DNA from: Candidatus Bathyarchaeota archaeon
GTDB taxonomy: Archaea > Thermoproteota > Bathyarchaeia > TCS64
NCBI GenBank assembly: GCA_018396865.1
Contig: JAGTRB010000008.1
Location: forward strand, 34,789 to 98,788
Direction of reading: 5' to 3'
DNA length: 64,000 nt
Shown: positions 17,121 through 26,312 of the stretch, piece after piece
How positions within the stretch are numbered: the first letter of the stretch is position 1
How the letters are laid out: the number at the start of each line of letters is the position of its first letter
Notes under the pieces: model-generated
Seen by the model: only the letters and a program-made list of their open reading frames with translations
What the model was told of the DNA's origin: nothing
Databases searched by the model: none
Position numbers and translations under genes: made by a program

Positions 17121-18020
17121 TTATAGCTGACCTGCAATGAGAACTACATATCTCAGTATAAAGCCACCTATGAGAACTAGAATAAAACTAACAAGAGATC
17201 CGAAAACTATAGTATTTTCTTCTACAGATTTTATATGGCTATATAGGCTGAGAGCAAGATGTACAAGTAGACCGATCACTAAGTACATCCAGAAGAGTGT
17301 TGATAGATTCCCTAATATTAAGGCGAATGAGCCATTAGTACTCCATACTGTTCCAATGAAAAGTGCTACAACTATGATCTCAAGTAATGTTGGAACAATT
17401 GAATATTCCTCTATAGATTTGAACATCTGTGATACCTCAGACCTTTGCTCAAAGAACTCTGGAAAGCTTCGATCTAACCTCGGCATGATTTTTGCAATTA
17501 TCGGAATACCCACAACAGCCAAACCTAGACCAGTTAGAATTCCAGAGACTGTGAAGAGCCAAGGCAGGAAGGGTGAACTCCAGAAGGGTCTTCCTCTAGC
17601 ATAGGAGAGGAGTATACCAGTGTATGCGGTTGTTGAGAAACCTAAAACTATTCCGAGGATCTCAAGAAACTTTCTCAGAAGTCTGTTTCCATTCATGAGC
17701 CAGATGATAGTTGTCGATAGTGATATTATGGTAAAGGCAGATATTATCCAAGTACCAACGGACATTATTGACACCGGAAAATGTATGTAGGCGTTAAGGA
17801 CACTGAATGGAGCTACAGTTAATCGTTTAAGATCGAGGATAAGGAAGATTAGCCCAGCAAGGATCGAGATGAGGCTTGTGTATACTCCAGACTTTGCTAG
17901 AACCTTGTATCTGTCTTTTCCAAAGAGATCTGACCATGCACCAATGACATAGGCTCCACCCGCCATTCCACCCAGGAATAGATAGGCAGCTATTAATATT
18001 CCCCAGACCGGTTCAGACAT
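17121..18020 (-). CDS. NrfD/PsrC-family membrane anchor subunit of formate dehydrogenase
   Basis: 299 residues with eight or nine predicted membrane segments. The N-terminus WGILIAAYLFLGGMAGGAYV is characteristic of the NrfD/PsrC family, which binds quinone and passes electrons between it and a periplasmic-type Fe-S protein. The gene follows the Fe-S subunit with 1 bp between them, so it is taken as the membrane anchor of this formate dehydrogenase, instead of the haem-b FdnI type. No haem-ligand pattern is evident. Confidence 0.85.
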   Translation of the reverse strand: MSEPVWGILIAAYLFLGGMAGGAYVIGAWSDLFGKDRYKVLAKSGVYTSLISILAGLIFLILDLKRLTVAPFSVLNAYIHFPVSIMSVGTWIISAFTIISLSTTIIWLMNGNRLLRKFLEILGIVLGFSTTAYTGILLSYARGRPFWSSPFLPWLFTVSGILTGLGLAVVGIPIIAKIMPRLDRSFPEFFEQRSEVSQMFKSIEEYSIVPTLLEIIVVALFIGTVWSTNGSFALILGNLSTLFWMYLVIGLLVHLALSLYSHIKSVEENTIVFGSLVSFILVLIGGFILRYVVLIAGQL

Positions 18021-18021
18021 A

Positions 18022-18795
18022 TCAGTTCCCCTCCCTCTTAGTTTCTTCTAGTTTACTCCTCCTCTTTGAGTATAGCCATAGTCCTCCTAAAGCTATTAAG
18101 CCTACAGCTCCTATTATCGAGACGTTTTCCAGCATTCTTAGGTTGAAGGCTGTTGGGGTTTCTGAACCGACCTTTGAAAATCCAAGCTCTGTGAAGGGGA
18201 CTTCTGAGATATAGATCCAGGAGGTTCCACCCGCCTCATAAAGCCCATAGGTGTACAGCCCTTTAGCCTCAGCCTCTTTAGCCTTCCTTCTAGCCTCTTC
18301 TAGATCCATTAAGACGAGGGTATCCGTTGGGCATGCCTGGACACATGCTGGTTCCAAGCCTTCAGTCAGCCTCTCCGAGCAGAATGTGCACTTCTCTATG
18401 GTCTTGTTCTCCTCATCGAACTTAGGAACATTGAAGGGGCATGCATTTATACAGTAGCCGCATCCTATGCATAACTCCTTCCTGTAGATTACAGGTCCCT
18501 CCTTGGTCTTTATCAGGGCTGTAGTGGGGCAGGCAGTGGCGCATCCCGGCTCGATACAGTGGTTACATTGAACCTTGGCGAAGACCCATTTGAGCGATTC
18601 CCCCTTCCCAAGCTTGACGAACTTGACATAGGTGTAGGTCTGAGGTGAGAATTCAGAGGGGTTCGTCCACTCAAACTTCGGATCGGGATTATGCTTGGTT
18701 GCCGTCACTCCACGGTCGTTCCAGCGTTTACATGCCACCTGACAAGATCTGCAGCCTATGCATCTCCTCAAATCAACTAGAACCGCCTTAGCCAT
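18022..18795 (-). CDS. fdhB: Formate dehydrogenase iron-sulfur subunit (FdnH/FdhB type)
   Basis: 257 residues with four [4Fe-4S] cluster motifs: CIGCRSCQVACK, CNHCIEPGCATACP, CIGCGYCINACP and the split CTFC with CVQACP. A single C-terminal membrane helix (IIGAVGLIALGGLWLY, about residues 230-245) followed by a basic tail matches FdnH of E. coli, which also has such an anchor. It carries electrons from the catalytic subunit to the membrane anchor. It has no signal peptide, so export would be by hitch-hiking with the Tat substrate. Confidence 0.93.
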   Translation of the reverse strand: MAKAVLVDLRRCIGCRSCQVACKRWNDRGVTATKHNPDPKFEWTNPSEFSPQTYTYVKFVKLGKGESLKWVFAKVQCNHCIEPGCATACPTTALIKTKEGPVIYRKELCIGCGYCINACPFNVPKFDEENKTIEKCTFCSERLTEGLEPACVQACPTDTLVLMDLEEARRKAKEAEAKGLYTYGLYEAGGTSWIYISEVPFTELGFSKVGSETPTAFNLRMLENVSIIGAVGLIALGGLWLYSKRRSKLEETKREGN

Positions 18796-18805
18796 CTCTC
18801 ATCAC

Positions 18806-21703
18806 CTAATCTTTCACAATGTTGCAGAGGCATGTCTTATACTCTGGGATGTTAGCCGCTATGTCGACGGTGTCTATGGTCAGCTCGTTTGCGCTTGGCC
18901 CGGTGCTCAACCCCTTGAATCCCCAGTGCCATGGCATTGCAACTACGTGGACATCCCTCCCGTTGACCTTCACAGGAAGAAGGCGCTCAGTTATGTTGAC
19001 CTTCACCCTTATCCCCTCAGGTTTCCTAGCTGTCTTGACCCTGACATAGTCGCCGTTCTTTACCCCGATCTGGGCTGCCAGCTGGGGGCTTATCTCCACG
19101 AACATCTCTGGATGGGCCTCAACGAGCCAGGGGATGTTGCGTGTCATAGCTCCTGCCTGCATATGCTCAGCAAGCCTGAACGTCGTCATGACATATGGAT
19201 AATCCTCTGGTTTACCTATAGCCACGGGGAAGCGTTCATCCCATAGTGTGGGATACCTCTTTGCAAGCTCCCCATCCGGGCTCTCGGCTGGCTCGTTGTG
19301 AAGGGGAATTCCATATCGGTATGGATGCCACTCAGGCTTAGAGGGGTCGTATAGAGGCCTAGACCATATCGCGGCCCTGTCTAAACCAAGCCATGTATCC
19401 TTATCATGGGCCCACCATACGAAGAAGGTCTTCACCCCTGCGGGGTCCTCATCGATGTCGTAGAGGATCCTCTGATTGAGCATCCAACTCCAAGCCCAAT
19501 TCTTATATAGGCCGTACTTTGCATCCCGAGCATTAACGGGCCTCGGGTCGCGCCTCTTAGCTAGAACCCCTCCGACATCGGGCCTCAGCGTCCCATCCCA
19601 TGCTCCCCTATAGATGACATTGGCCCAGAGGGTGGGATGGCCTATCTCTTTGTATACAGCCTCAGCGGTCTCCCCAAGCTCGGCCTTCCATATAGTTGGC
19701 CAAGAGGAGTCTACCCTTGATGGAAGACCATACGGCGAGAGCTCGGAAGGCGTCTTGAAGCCCTTCGCCCTTATCTTCTTGAAGAGCTGGGTTACGAACC
19801 AAAGCTCATCCATGCACTCTCCTGGTGGTTCTGCGGCCTTCCAGTGCCACTGAACCCAGCGGCCTGTGTTGGTTACGCTCCCTTCCCTCTCAGCCCTTGT
19901 GGTCCCTGGAAGGACTATGTCGGCGAAGTGGGCCGTCTCTGTCTCGAAGATCTCGTTTACGACGACAAAGACGCCGGGCTTGCTCAGAGCCTCCCTGACT
20001 AGGTTAGCATTAGCATTGGATACCGCAGGGTTCTCACCGACTATCACAGCTACCTTGATCTTCCCATCTAGTATCGCTCTGAAGAGCTGGGTTGTGGCGT
20101 TTCCCGTCCCTATCGGCATATCGCAGATAACAGGCTCATTATCGGGGTCTTTTCCTGGATAAGTTCCTATATGCATCCCCCAGTTGAACTCAAGGTTCTT
20201 CCACGTCGGAAAGTGCCTATCATCCCAACGCTCCTCTATCTTGTCGGCGGGCTTATAGGTGACGCCCCCCTCAACCCCTCCAGGCCTATTCGCGGGATCT
20301 GAGTTCTTCCATTTCTGATAGCGCCTCACATCATACAGGTTTCTCGGGGGGGCTCGATATCCCATGATGACGTGGGACAGCAGGTTCATATCAGTTGAGC
20401 CCTGGACATTGCTGATTCCTCGAAGGGCGTTGATGCCTCCTCCCGGCCTACCCATGTTACCGAGGAGGAGCTGAAGGATCGCTTGTGCTCTTATGGCTTG
20501 AGTTGCATTTGTGTGCTGGGTCGTCCCCATGGCATAGTAGATGTTGCCGGGCTTGTTACGGAAGAATGCCTCAGCTATCTCCCTTAGCTTCTCCGCCCTC
20601 AGACCGGATATCCTTTCAACCTCACTGGGAGTATAGCTTGCGACTAGGTTCTTGAGCTTGCTGAAGATGGAGTTGGGGTTGTCCATCCAGTCAGCTAGGA
20701 AGTTCCCATCAAGGTCGTATGGGGCATTGGTCCTCTTCTCTACAAACTCTCTGTCGATGTACTGGGGCATCTCGTAGAGGAGTAGGTGGATTAGGCCCAA
20801 GAATATAGCTGCCTCAGCCCCTGACCTGTACTTGGCGTATATATCGGCCTTCGAAGAGGTTCTATTATACCTAGGATCGAGGTTTATTATAATGGCGCCC
20901 CTATCTTTAGCCTCCATAACCCACCTGAACTCCATGGTGTGGCTCTCAGCCGGGTTGCTGACTATCAAGAAACTCTTCGAGTTCTTTGCGTCTATAATGT
21001 GATTGGTCATCGCCCCGAAGCCAAAGGTGTTTGCGAGGGCCACCACAGTTGAGGCATGGCATTTACGAGCCTGGTGCTCAACATTCAATGATCCCAGGAG
21101 GGAGATCATCTTCTTGGCCAGATAGCACTCCTCGTTGCTCCAATAGGAAGAACCGTGCCACATAACGGGGGAATCCTTCCCAACCCAGTAGTAGTTTCGA
21201 ACAGTTTTGCCGCCCAGGGTCTCCTCATGCTCGTATCTTTGACTTTTTATCGCATCGACTATCTTCTCTGCTATGATCTCGAGGGCCTGATCCCAAGAGA
21301 TATAGACCCATCGAGGGTCCTCATTTACACCCTTCTTAGGGTTTGTCCTCATCATGGGTCTGGTGATGCGGCGTTTGCTGTTAACCAGTTCAATATATGC
21401 TGCGAGCTTGCTGCAGGTCGCCCCTTGGTTAATTGGGTGGTATGGATCCCCCTCGGCTTCAATAACCTTTCCGTTAAGAGATGTTAATATCACCCCGCAA
21501 CCCCCCGCACAGTAGACGCATATTGAGGGGACCCTCCTACCCCTCTTGTACATTTTCAGTTTTTGCTCTCCTAGGGTCTCAGAGAAGGTCTGAGCACCGA
21601 GGATCGGCTCAATCTTCGTTAAGCTCAATATCATGGGTACAGAGGCACAAAGCTTCAGGAAATCCCTTCGACTCGTCTTTAAGGTGGTCATCTCCGATGA
21701 CAT
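18806..21703 (-). CDS. fdhA: Formate dehydrogenase catalytic subunit, Tat-exported, molybdopterin-type
   Basis: I start at the ATG at 21703, which follows AAAGGAG; a TTG at 21733 is possible. The product is 965 residues. A twin-arginine signal SRRDFLK lies at about residues 11-17. The N-terminal [4Fe-4S] ligands are Cys 62, 65, 69 and 97. The segment QARKCHASTV (Cys about 215) aligns with the E. coli FdnG region around selenocysteine, so this is a Cys-dependent enzyme; GFGAMTNHIID then follows as in FdnG. It oxidises formate outside the membrane using a Mo or W bis-pterin cofactor. It is first of the fdhA-fdhB-nrfD-tatA-tatC cluster. Confidence 0.94.
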   Translation of the reverse strand: MSSEMTTLKTSRRDFLKLCASVPMILSLTKIEPILGAQTFSETLGEQKLKMYKRGRRVPSICVYCAGGCGVILTSLNGKVIEAEGDPYHPINQGATCSKLAAYIELVNSKRRITRPMMRTNPKKGVNEDPRWVYISWDQALEIIAEKIVDAIKSQRYEHEETLGGKTVRNYYWVGKDSPVMWHGSSYWSNEECYLAKKMISLLGSLNVEHQARKCHASTVVALANTFGFGAMTNHIIDAKNSKSFLIVSNPAESHTMEFRWVMEAKDRGAIIINLDPRYNRTSSKADIYAKYRSGAEAAIFLGLIHLLLYEMPQYIDREFVEKRTNAPYDLDGNFLADWMDNPNSIFSKLKNLVASYTPSEVERISGLRAEKLREIAEAFFRNKPGNIYYAMGTTQHTNATQAIRAQAILQLLLGNMGRPGGGINALRGISNVQGSTDMNLLSHVIMGYRAPPRNLYDVRRYQKWKNSDPANRPGGVEGGVTYKPADKIEERWDDRHFPTWKNLEFNWGMHIGTYPGKDPDNEPVICDMPIGTGNATTQLFRAILDGKIKVAVIVGENPAVSNANANLVREALSKPGVFVVVNEIFETETAHFADIVLPGTTRAEREGSVTNTGRWVQWHWKAAEPPGECMDELWFVTQLFKKIRAKGFKTPSELSPYGLPSRVDSSWPTIWKAELGETAEAVYKEIGHPTLWANVIYRGAWDGTLRPDVGGVLAKRRDPRPVNARDAKYGLYKNWAWSWMLNQRILYDIDEDPAGVKTFFVWWAHDKDTWLGLDRAAIWSRPLYDPSKPEWHPYRYGIPLHNEPAESPDGELAKRYPTLWDERFPVAIGKPEDYPYVMTTFRLAEHMQAGAMTRNIPWLVEAHPEMFVEISPQLAAQIGVKNGDYVRVKTARKPEGIRVKVNITERLLPVKVNGRDVHVVAMPWHWGFKGLSTGPSANELTIDTVDIAANIPEYKTCLCNIVKD

Positions 21704-21737
21704 CTTAGAATTCTCCTTTCCCCCTTCTTCCAAGTCA

Positions 21738-21749
21738 GAAATATTTAAA
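21738..21749 (-). promoter_or_regulatory. TATA-like promoter of the formate dehydrogenase operon
   Basis: The minus strand reads TTTTTAAATATT about 35-46 bases before the fdhA ATG, a good archaeal TATA box distance. The 240-bp space to the divergent fdhE could serve both genes; on the plus strand A/T-rich AAAATAAAATAAA at about 21898-21910 is the best fdhE candidate. Confidence 0.5.
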
Positions 21750-21943
21750 AATTTTCAGTATTTAGCTCCTAACATTGGCTTTAGTGGGAGAATGGAGCTT
21801 ACATAGGTTCCTCCAAAATCTTAAACAAGTTTATCAGGTCTTAGGTGACGATAATTTGACAAAACCAATTTGGCATTTTCTATTCAGGAGTATACAAAAA
21901 ATAAAATAAACTGGATGGATCTAAAATTAAGTGGGTAAACCCT

Positions 21944-22804
21944 TTGGCCAGACCCGAAATCAGAAAACAGATGCTTGAACTAGACTCCGCCTGCAGGGAT
22001 TTCCCAAGGCACCTAGAATCCTTAAGGATTCAGGTTGGGATTTTAGAGATACTCACCCCATTATATGAATCTCCTAAAAGGGGGGCTAGGAAAACCTTAA
22101 GTGATATGGATTTGAAAACCCTCCAGGAGAAGGCAGCCAACTCAAAGATGCCTATCAATGAATTCCTAGAGGCCTCCTTCTTTGACGAGGCTACGTTCTT
22201 GACCTTCGCTGAAAGGATAGCTGAATATTTGAGAGATAGGCATTTATGGGAGGATAAATTGGAGGGAGTTCTGAAAGCCTTAAAACTTGGCGAGATCGAT
22301 GCTTATGAGGCTCTGAGAGCCGTTGTTGAAGAGGATGGTGATTGGTTTAAAGAACTAAGCGTTAAGCTGAACTCCGATGCCCCCTTACTTTTATTCTTGT
22401 TCGAAACACCGCTACGCCCCTTCTATGAGGATTTGGCGAGGAGGGTAGAGAGAGAATTCAGAGAGACATGGTGGGAGGCTCTATGCCCCATCTGTGGAAG
22501 GCTTCCCCCCGCGGCGAGAATTAGAGATGGAAAACGTTATGTTGTATGTTCCTATTGTGGTGCTGAATATTTGATTGACTTATTCTTATGCGTAAATTGT
22601 GGGAATAGAGATCCATATACCTTGGGATTCATCGTTTTTGATGGCCTTCCAGAGTACGAGTTAAACTATTGTGAAAAATGTAATCATTATATCAAGATCA
22701 TCCATGAAAGCCGGTTAAAGAAGAGAATACCTGAGGGACTTGAAGATCTTCTCACAAGTGAATTGGATGCTCTCGCTAAAGACATTGGACTTAAACATTT
22801 ATAA
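21944..22804 (+). CDS. fdhE: FdhE-like formate dehydrogenase accessory protein
   Basis: 286 residues. The C-terminal half has the rubredoxin-like CxxC series of FdhE: CPICGR, CSYCGAEY, CVNCGNRD and CEKCNHY, which bind iron or zinc. The N-terminal part is helical and variable, as in the family. FdhE is needed for assembly of exported formate dehydrogenases. It is divergent from the fdhA operon, which supports the role. The start is a TTG at 21944; an ATG at 21971 is an alternative. The 3' end converges on the next gene with a 9-bp gap. Confidence 0.88.
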   Translation: MARPEIRKQMLELDSACRDFPRHLESLRIQVGILEILTPLYESPKRGARKTLSDMDLKTLQEKAANSKMPINEFLEASFFDEATFLTFAERIAEYLRDRHLWEDKLEGVLKALKLGEIDAYEALRAVVEEDGDWFKELSVKLNSDAPLLLFLFETPLRPFYEDLARRVEREFRETWWEALCPICGRLPPAARIRDGKRYVVCSYCGAEYLIDLFLCVNCGNRDPYTLGFIVFDGLPEYELNYCEKCNHYIKIIHESRLKKRIPEGLEDLLTSELDALAKDIGLKHL

Positions 22805-22813
22805 GATTATGAG

Positions 22814-23356
22814 CTATCCCCAAGGTATCTCTTCCCTTTTCTTATTTATTATAAAATCTTCTCTTTTTTCTTCTCCATTCCGGACTTCAACTATCTTCAT
22901 CTCATCCTCATATTCAACGAGTGAGACCCAGAGGGTATACTGACCAGGTGGAAGATGAGTGAACTCATAATATCCATCGAATGGATTGATGGGCGTATAT
23001 CTATTCAGGGAGGGATGGCTCATATATACTGAGCCTCCGGTCTTAATCGGCTCCCAAGTCGATCCATCCAATACATACCCGAATATTTTGCTATCTCCCT
23101 CCCTTGGCTCCAGATGGAAGTCCAACACGACCGTTTCTTCTTCTCTCAGAATCTCTATATGATGCTTCTGTGTTTTATATCTCTCAACAGCAACCTCAAC
23201 TATGTGGTGGCCGATCGGTAATCCATCGAACTTGTAGGATCCATCGAAGAGGGTTTTAGTCTCTTCTCCATCGCAGGTGACCGTCACCCCAGCGATAGGC
23301 CTTCCTTCCTCATCGAATACCCGCCCTGTTATTTCACGCTTACCCTTCACGTCCAT
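22814..23356 (-). CDS. Carboxypeptidase-regulatory-like (beta-sandwich) domain protein, two domains
   Basis: 180 residues made of two related beta-sandwich units. Unit 1 has the typical ITGRVFDEEGRPIAGVTV start and GSYKFDGLPIGHHIVEV end; unit 2 has IFGYVLDG, then GYYEFTHLPPGQYTLWV. This pattern (variable strand, then F-x-x-L-P-x-G-x-Y/H) marks CarboxypepD_reg/transthyretin-like domains. No signal peptide or anchor is seen, which is unusual as such domains are normally exported. Function unknown; it sits tail to tail with fdhE. Confidence 0.75.
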   Translation of the reverse strand: MDVKGKREITGRVFDEEGRPIAGVTVTCDGEETKTLFDGSYKFDGLPIGHHIVEVAVERYKTQKHHIEILREEETVVLDFHLEPREGDSKIFGYVLDGSTWEPIKTGGSVYMSHPSLNRYTPINPFDGYYEFTHLPPGQYTLWVSLVEYEDEMKIVEVRNGEEKREDFIINKKREEIPWG

Positions 23357-23549
23357 TCCGTGATTCCTCCCCAGCTAAACTCTGTAAAAATTTCAACTGG
23401 CTTTGATATATATCCTATGGAAAAATCGCATAATCTTAGCTCCTTATTGAAAAAATTAAATTCACAATTTCTTAGAGGACGAATGTTTGGAAATTCTATC
23501 TCCCATATACGAGCTTAAATAATGGGAGAGCTTCGGGTTTTGAAGAGAG

Positions 23550-25262
23550 TTGAGGAGGGCTGACCTCATCCTACTACATGCCCCAAGCGTCTACGACTTC
23601 AGGAAGCGCTTCGCAATGTATGGCCCTATCAGTGATGTTATACCCTCCACACCCATTTTCGAGATGTATCCCCTCGGTTTTGTGAGCATAGTTGGCTACC
23701 TGGAGGCTAGGGGCTATAGAACGCGGATTGTGAACATCGCTGTGAAAATGCTGAGAGATAGAGAGTTCGATGTTGAGGGGGCTATATCTAGGCTAGATCC
23801 CATGGCCTTCGGCATTGACCTCCACTGGCTGGTCCACGCCTCTGGAAGCCTAGACATCGCAAAGATGATCAAAAGATTCCACCCCGAGACTCCAATCATC
23901 CTAGGAGGCCTTTCTGCTACCTACTATCATGAAGAGATCATTAAGGACCATCCTCAGGTGGACTATATTCTCAGAGGGGACTCCACTGAGAGGCCCCTTC
24001 TGCAGCTCCTCGAAGATATAGAAGCGGGGAGGGAGCCGGAGGAGGTCGAGAACCTTACCTGGAGAAGTAAGAGTGGTGGGATCAAAGTTAATCCCTTATC
24101 CTATGTACCAGAGAGCCTGGACGATATGGAGCTTGACTATGGCGACATGGTGAATTTGGTTATTAGGCATCGAAGCCTCGAGGAGAACCTTCCATATGAA
24201 AGCTTTATGGACTATCCCTTCACAGCCCTATTGACCTGCAAGGGATGCCTCCACAACTGCGTGACCTGCGGGGGCTCAATGTTCGCTTACAGAAACTTCT
24301 TTAATAGAAATAGACCTGCCTTCAAGTCCCCAAAGAGGCTCTTAGAGGAGATGAGAGCGGTGAGCGAGTACTTCGATGCTCCTATCTTCCTGCTCGGAGA
24401 CATTAGGGAGGGTGGAGGTAGATATTCTGAGGAGCTCCTTAATGGGATAAGGAGGGAGGGAATAGAAAACACCGTAACTCTTGAGCTATTCACCCCAGCT
24501 TCAGAATCCTTTCTCGAGGCTGTGGCAGGGAGCTGTGAAAGATTTGCGGTTGAGATCTCCCCTGAGACTCATGATGACTATGTGAGGAGGCTTCAGGGGC
24601 GACCCTACAGCTCAGCGGAGCTGGAGAAAACCATAGAGGAAGCCCTGAGGCTTGATTGTGAGAAGTTCGACGTATTCTTCATGGTGGGCCTTCCAGGCCA
24701 GACGATAGATTTGGCCATAGACTCGGTCGAGTATTCGAGGAGGCTTATTAAGAGGCTTGGTAGAGGAGGAAGGCTCCACACCTTTATAGCCCCTATGGCC
24801 CCATTCCTAGACCCTGGAAGCTTGGCCTTTGAATATCCAGCTCGATATGGTTACAGGAGGCTCTACTCATCCCTCAGGGAGCATAGGGAGGCCCTACTCC
24901 AACCATGCTGGAAGCTTATACTCAACTATGAGACGAGGTGGATGACTAGGGACCAGATAGCTGAGGCGACCTATGAGGCCATGATGAGGATGAACGAGGT
25001 GAAAATGGAGGCGGGGTTGATAGATAGGGAGGCGGGGGAGAAAGTGGTAGAGGGCTTAGCACTGGCCTGGGAGATAATGCGAAGGATAGATGCCCTCAAC
25101 GTGCTAAATGAGGAGGAGGCGAAGAGGGTGTATGAGGAGCTCAGGCTGGAGGTGGAGAGGTCGGCTAGATGGACGGGGTACTCTAAGAGGGGGTTGAGAC
25201 CTCAGGCCAGAGCAGGGGTCAGACTTAGGGGGGTTCTCAAGCACCTATTAGGACTCACCTGA
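23550..25262 (+). CDS. B12-binding radical SAM protein
   Basis: 570 residues. An N-terminal Rossmann-like cobalamin-binding domain (residues 1-190, with PIILGGLSATYYHEEI) precedes a radical SAM barrel with the cluster motif CLHNCVTC (Cys 233, 237, 240) and a further Cys at 230. A C-terminal helical extension follows. The family includes methylases and the archaeal GDGT ring synthases; the specific reaction cannot be read from sequence. It neighbours isoprenoid and quinone genes. Start TTG at 23550 lies about 30 bases after CTTAAATAAT, a TATA-like box suggesting a leaderless transcript. The 3' end overlaps the convergent ArsA gene by 15 bp. Confidence 0.85.
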   Translation: MRRADLILLHAPSVYDFRKRFAMYGPISDVIPSTPIFEMYPLGFVSIVGYLEARGYRTRIVNIAVKMLRDREFDVEGAISRLDPMAFGIDLHWLVHASGSLDIAKMIKRFHPETPIILGGLSATYYHEEIIKDHPQVDYILRGDSTERPLLQLLEDIEAGREPEEVENLTWRSKSGGIKVNPLSYVPESLDDMELDYGDMVNLVIRHRSLEENLPYESFMDYPFTALLTCKGCLHNCVTCGGSMFAYRNFFNRNRPAFKSPKRLLEEMRAVSEYFDAPIFLLGDIREGGGRYSEELLNGIRREGIENTVTLELFTPASESFLEAVAGSCERFAVEISPETHDDYVRRLQGRPYSSAELEKTIEEALRLDCEKFDVFFMVGLPGQTIDLAIDSVEYSRRLIKRLGRGGRLHTFIAPMAPFLDPGSLAFEYPARYGYRRLYSSLREHREALLQPCWKLILNYETRWMTRDQIAEATYEAMMRMNEVKMEAGLIDREAGEKVVEGLALAWEIMRRIDALNVLNEEEAKRVYEELRLEVERSARWTGYSKRGLRPQARAGVRLRGVLKHLLGLT

Positions 25263-26216
25263 GGAGGAGCTGAAGAGGAGGCATCTCACCTCCTTTAGGG
25301 CTTCTAACCCCTTCACTTCGAAGGGAAGAAGAGGTAGGGTCACTATCTCCATAGATCCTCCGTAGAGCCTCTCCATCTCTCTTATGTATTCCATCTGCAT
25401 CTCCCTCCTCTTTCCATAGAATTCTGAGGATAGAGCCGCCTCCGCATCCACGACATAATTGAGGATAACAGCGGAAGGCCTGATGCCGTAGCTCTTCAAC
25501 TCTTCCGCCACCCTCTTGGTCTGGCTAACCCCTAGGGACTCTGGAATTGTCACTAGTATAGCGGTTGTCTTCTGATCCTTAAGCATTGAGAGAACCTCCT
25601 CAGCTAATGTCTTCCATTTCTCTATGATGATTAGAGGATCCCTCTTCGCCCTGCCTTTAGTTAGGATCTCGAGGGCCGTCCTAACCCTAAGGTACAGCTT
25701 CGAGGCCTCACCAAGATGCCTGTAAAACTTCTCCTGCAGCTTTATCAGTGATAGGGTACCACCCGCGGGTGCGGTGTCCCAGATTATTGCCTCATATCTA
25801 GATCCCCTATACAGATCATATACATAGCTAAGGGCGAATTCCTGGTCTATGCCAGGGGCGTTGGCAACATAATCTATTATCTCTTCATCGACCGGTAGGA
25901 AGGAGGAGACCACCTCAAAAACCTCCTGGCCGAACTTCTCCTTCCACATCTCAACCACAATGTCATAGTCTAGCTCAACGGCATCTAAGCCCTCAACACC
26001 CCTTACTGGCGTGATATCTTCCCTAACATCGAGTTCGAGGATATCTGAGAGGGAGGGGGTTGGATCCGTGGAGAGCAAGAGTGTCTTAAGGCCCCTCTCC
26101 GAAAAGTGGAGGGCCGTGGCTGAGGCTGTAGTGGTCTTCCCAACACCCCCCTTTCCGCAGAACATGACTATCCTAGGCCTCTCCACTTCCAGAAAGCTCA
26201 AACTCCCTCGGCGCAT
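25248..26216 (-). CDS. ArsA/Get3-family ATPase
   Basis: 322 residues from the ATG at 26216, which has AGGTGAT just upstream; a GTG at 26225 is in frame. The deviant P-loop CGKGGVGKTT is at residues 20-29, with the switch DTAPAGGTL (Get3: DTAPTGHTLR) and the family DP segment STDPTPSLSD. Single-domain archaeal members are soluble ATPases linked to arsenite or tail-anchored membrane protein handling. There is no ArsB, ArsR or zinc CxxC motif of Get3 evident, so substrate is unknown. Confidence 0.88.
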   Translation of the reverse strand: MRRGSLSFLEVERPRIVMFCGKGGVGKTTTASATALHFSERGLKTLLLSTDPTPSLSDILELDVREDITPVRGVEGLDAVELDYDIVVEMWKEKFGQEVFEVVSSFLPVDEEIIDYVANAPGIDQEFALSYVYDLYRGSRYEAIIWDTAPAGGTLSLIKLQEKFYRHLGEASKLYLRVRTALEILTKGRAKRDPLIIIEKWKTLAEEVLSMLKDQKTTAILVTIPESLGVSQTKRVAEELKSYGIRPSAVILNYVVDAEAALSSEFYGKRREMQMEYIREMERLYGGSMEIVTLPLLPFEVKGLEALKEVRCLLFSSSSGES

Positions 26217-26312
26217 ACTAATCACCTACCACCCGCTAGAGAAATGGATAAAGGTTCCAGTTCTAAAGCTGACTTTTTATTTGAATGATAAGGACGATCC
26301 TTCGGTCTCATC

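Noticed and set aside
25248..26216. ArsA as part of an arsenic resistance operon
   Set aside because: No arsenite pump, ArsR regulator or arsenate reductase nearby.
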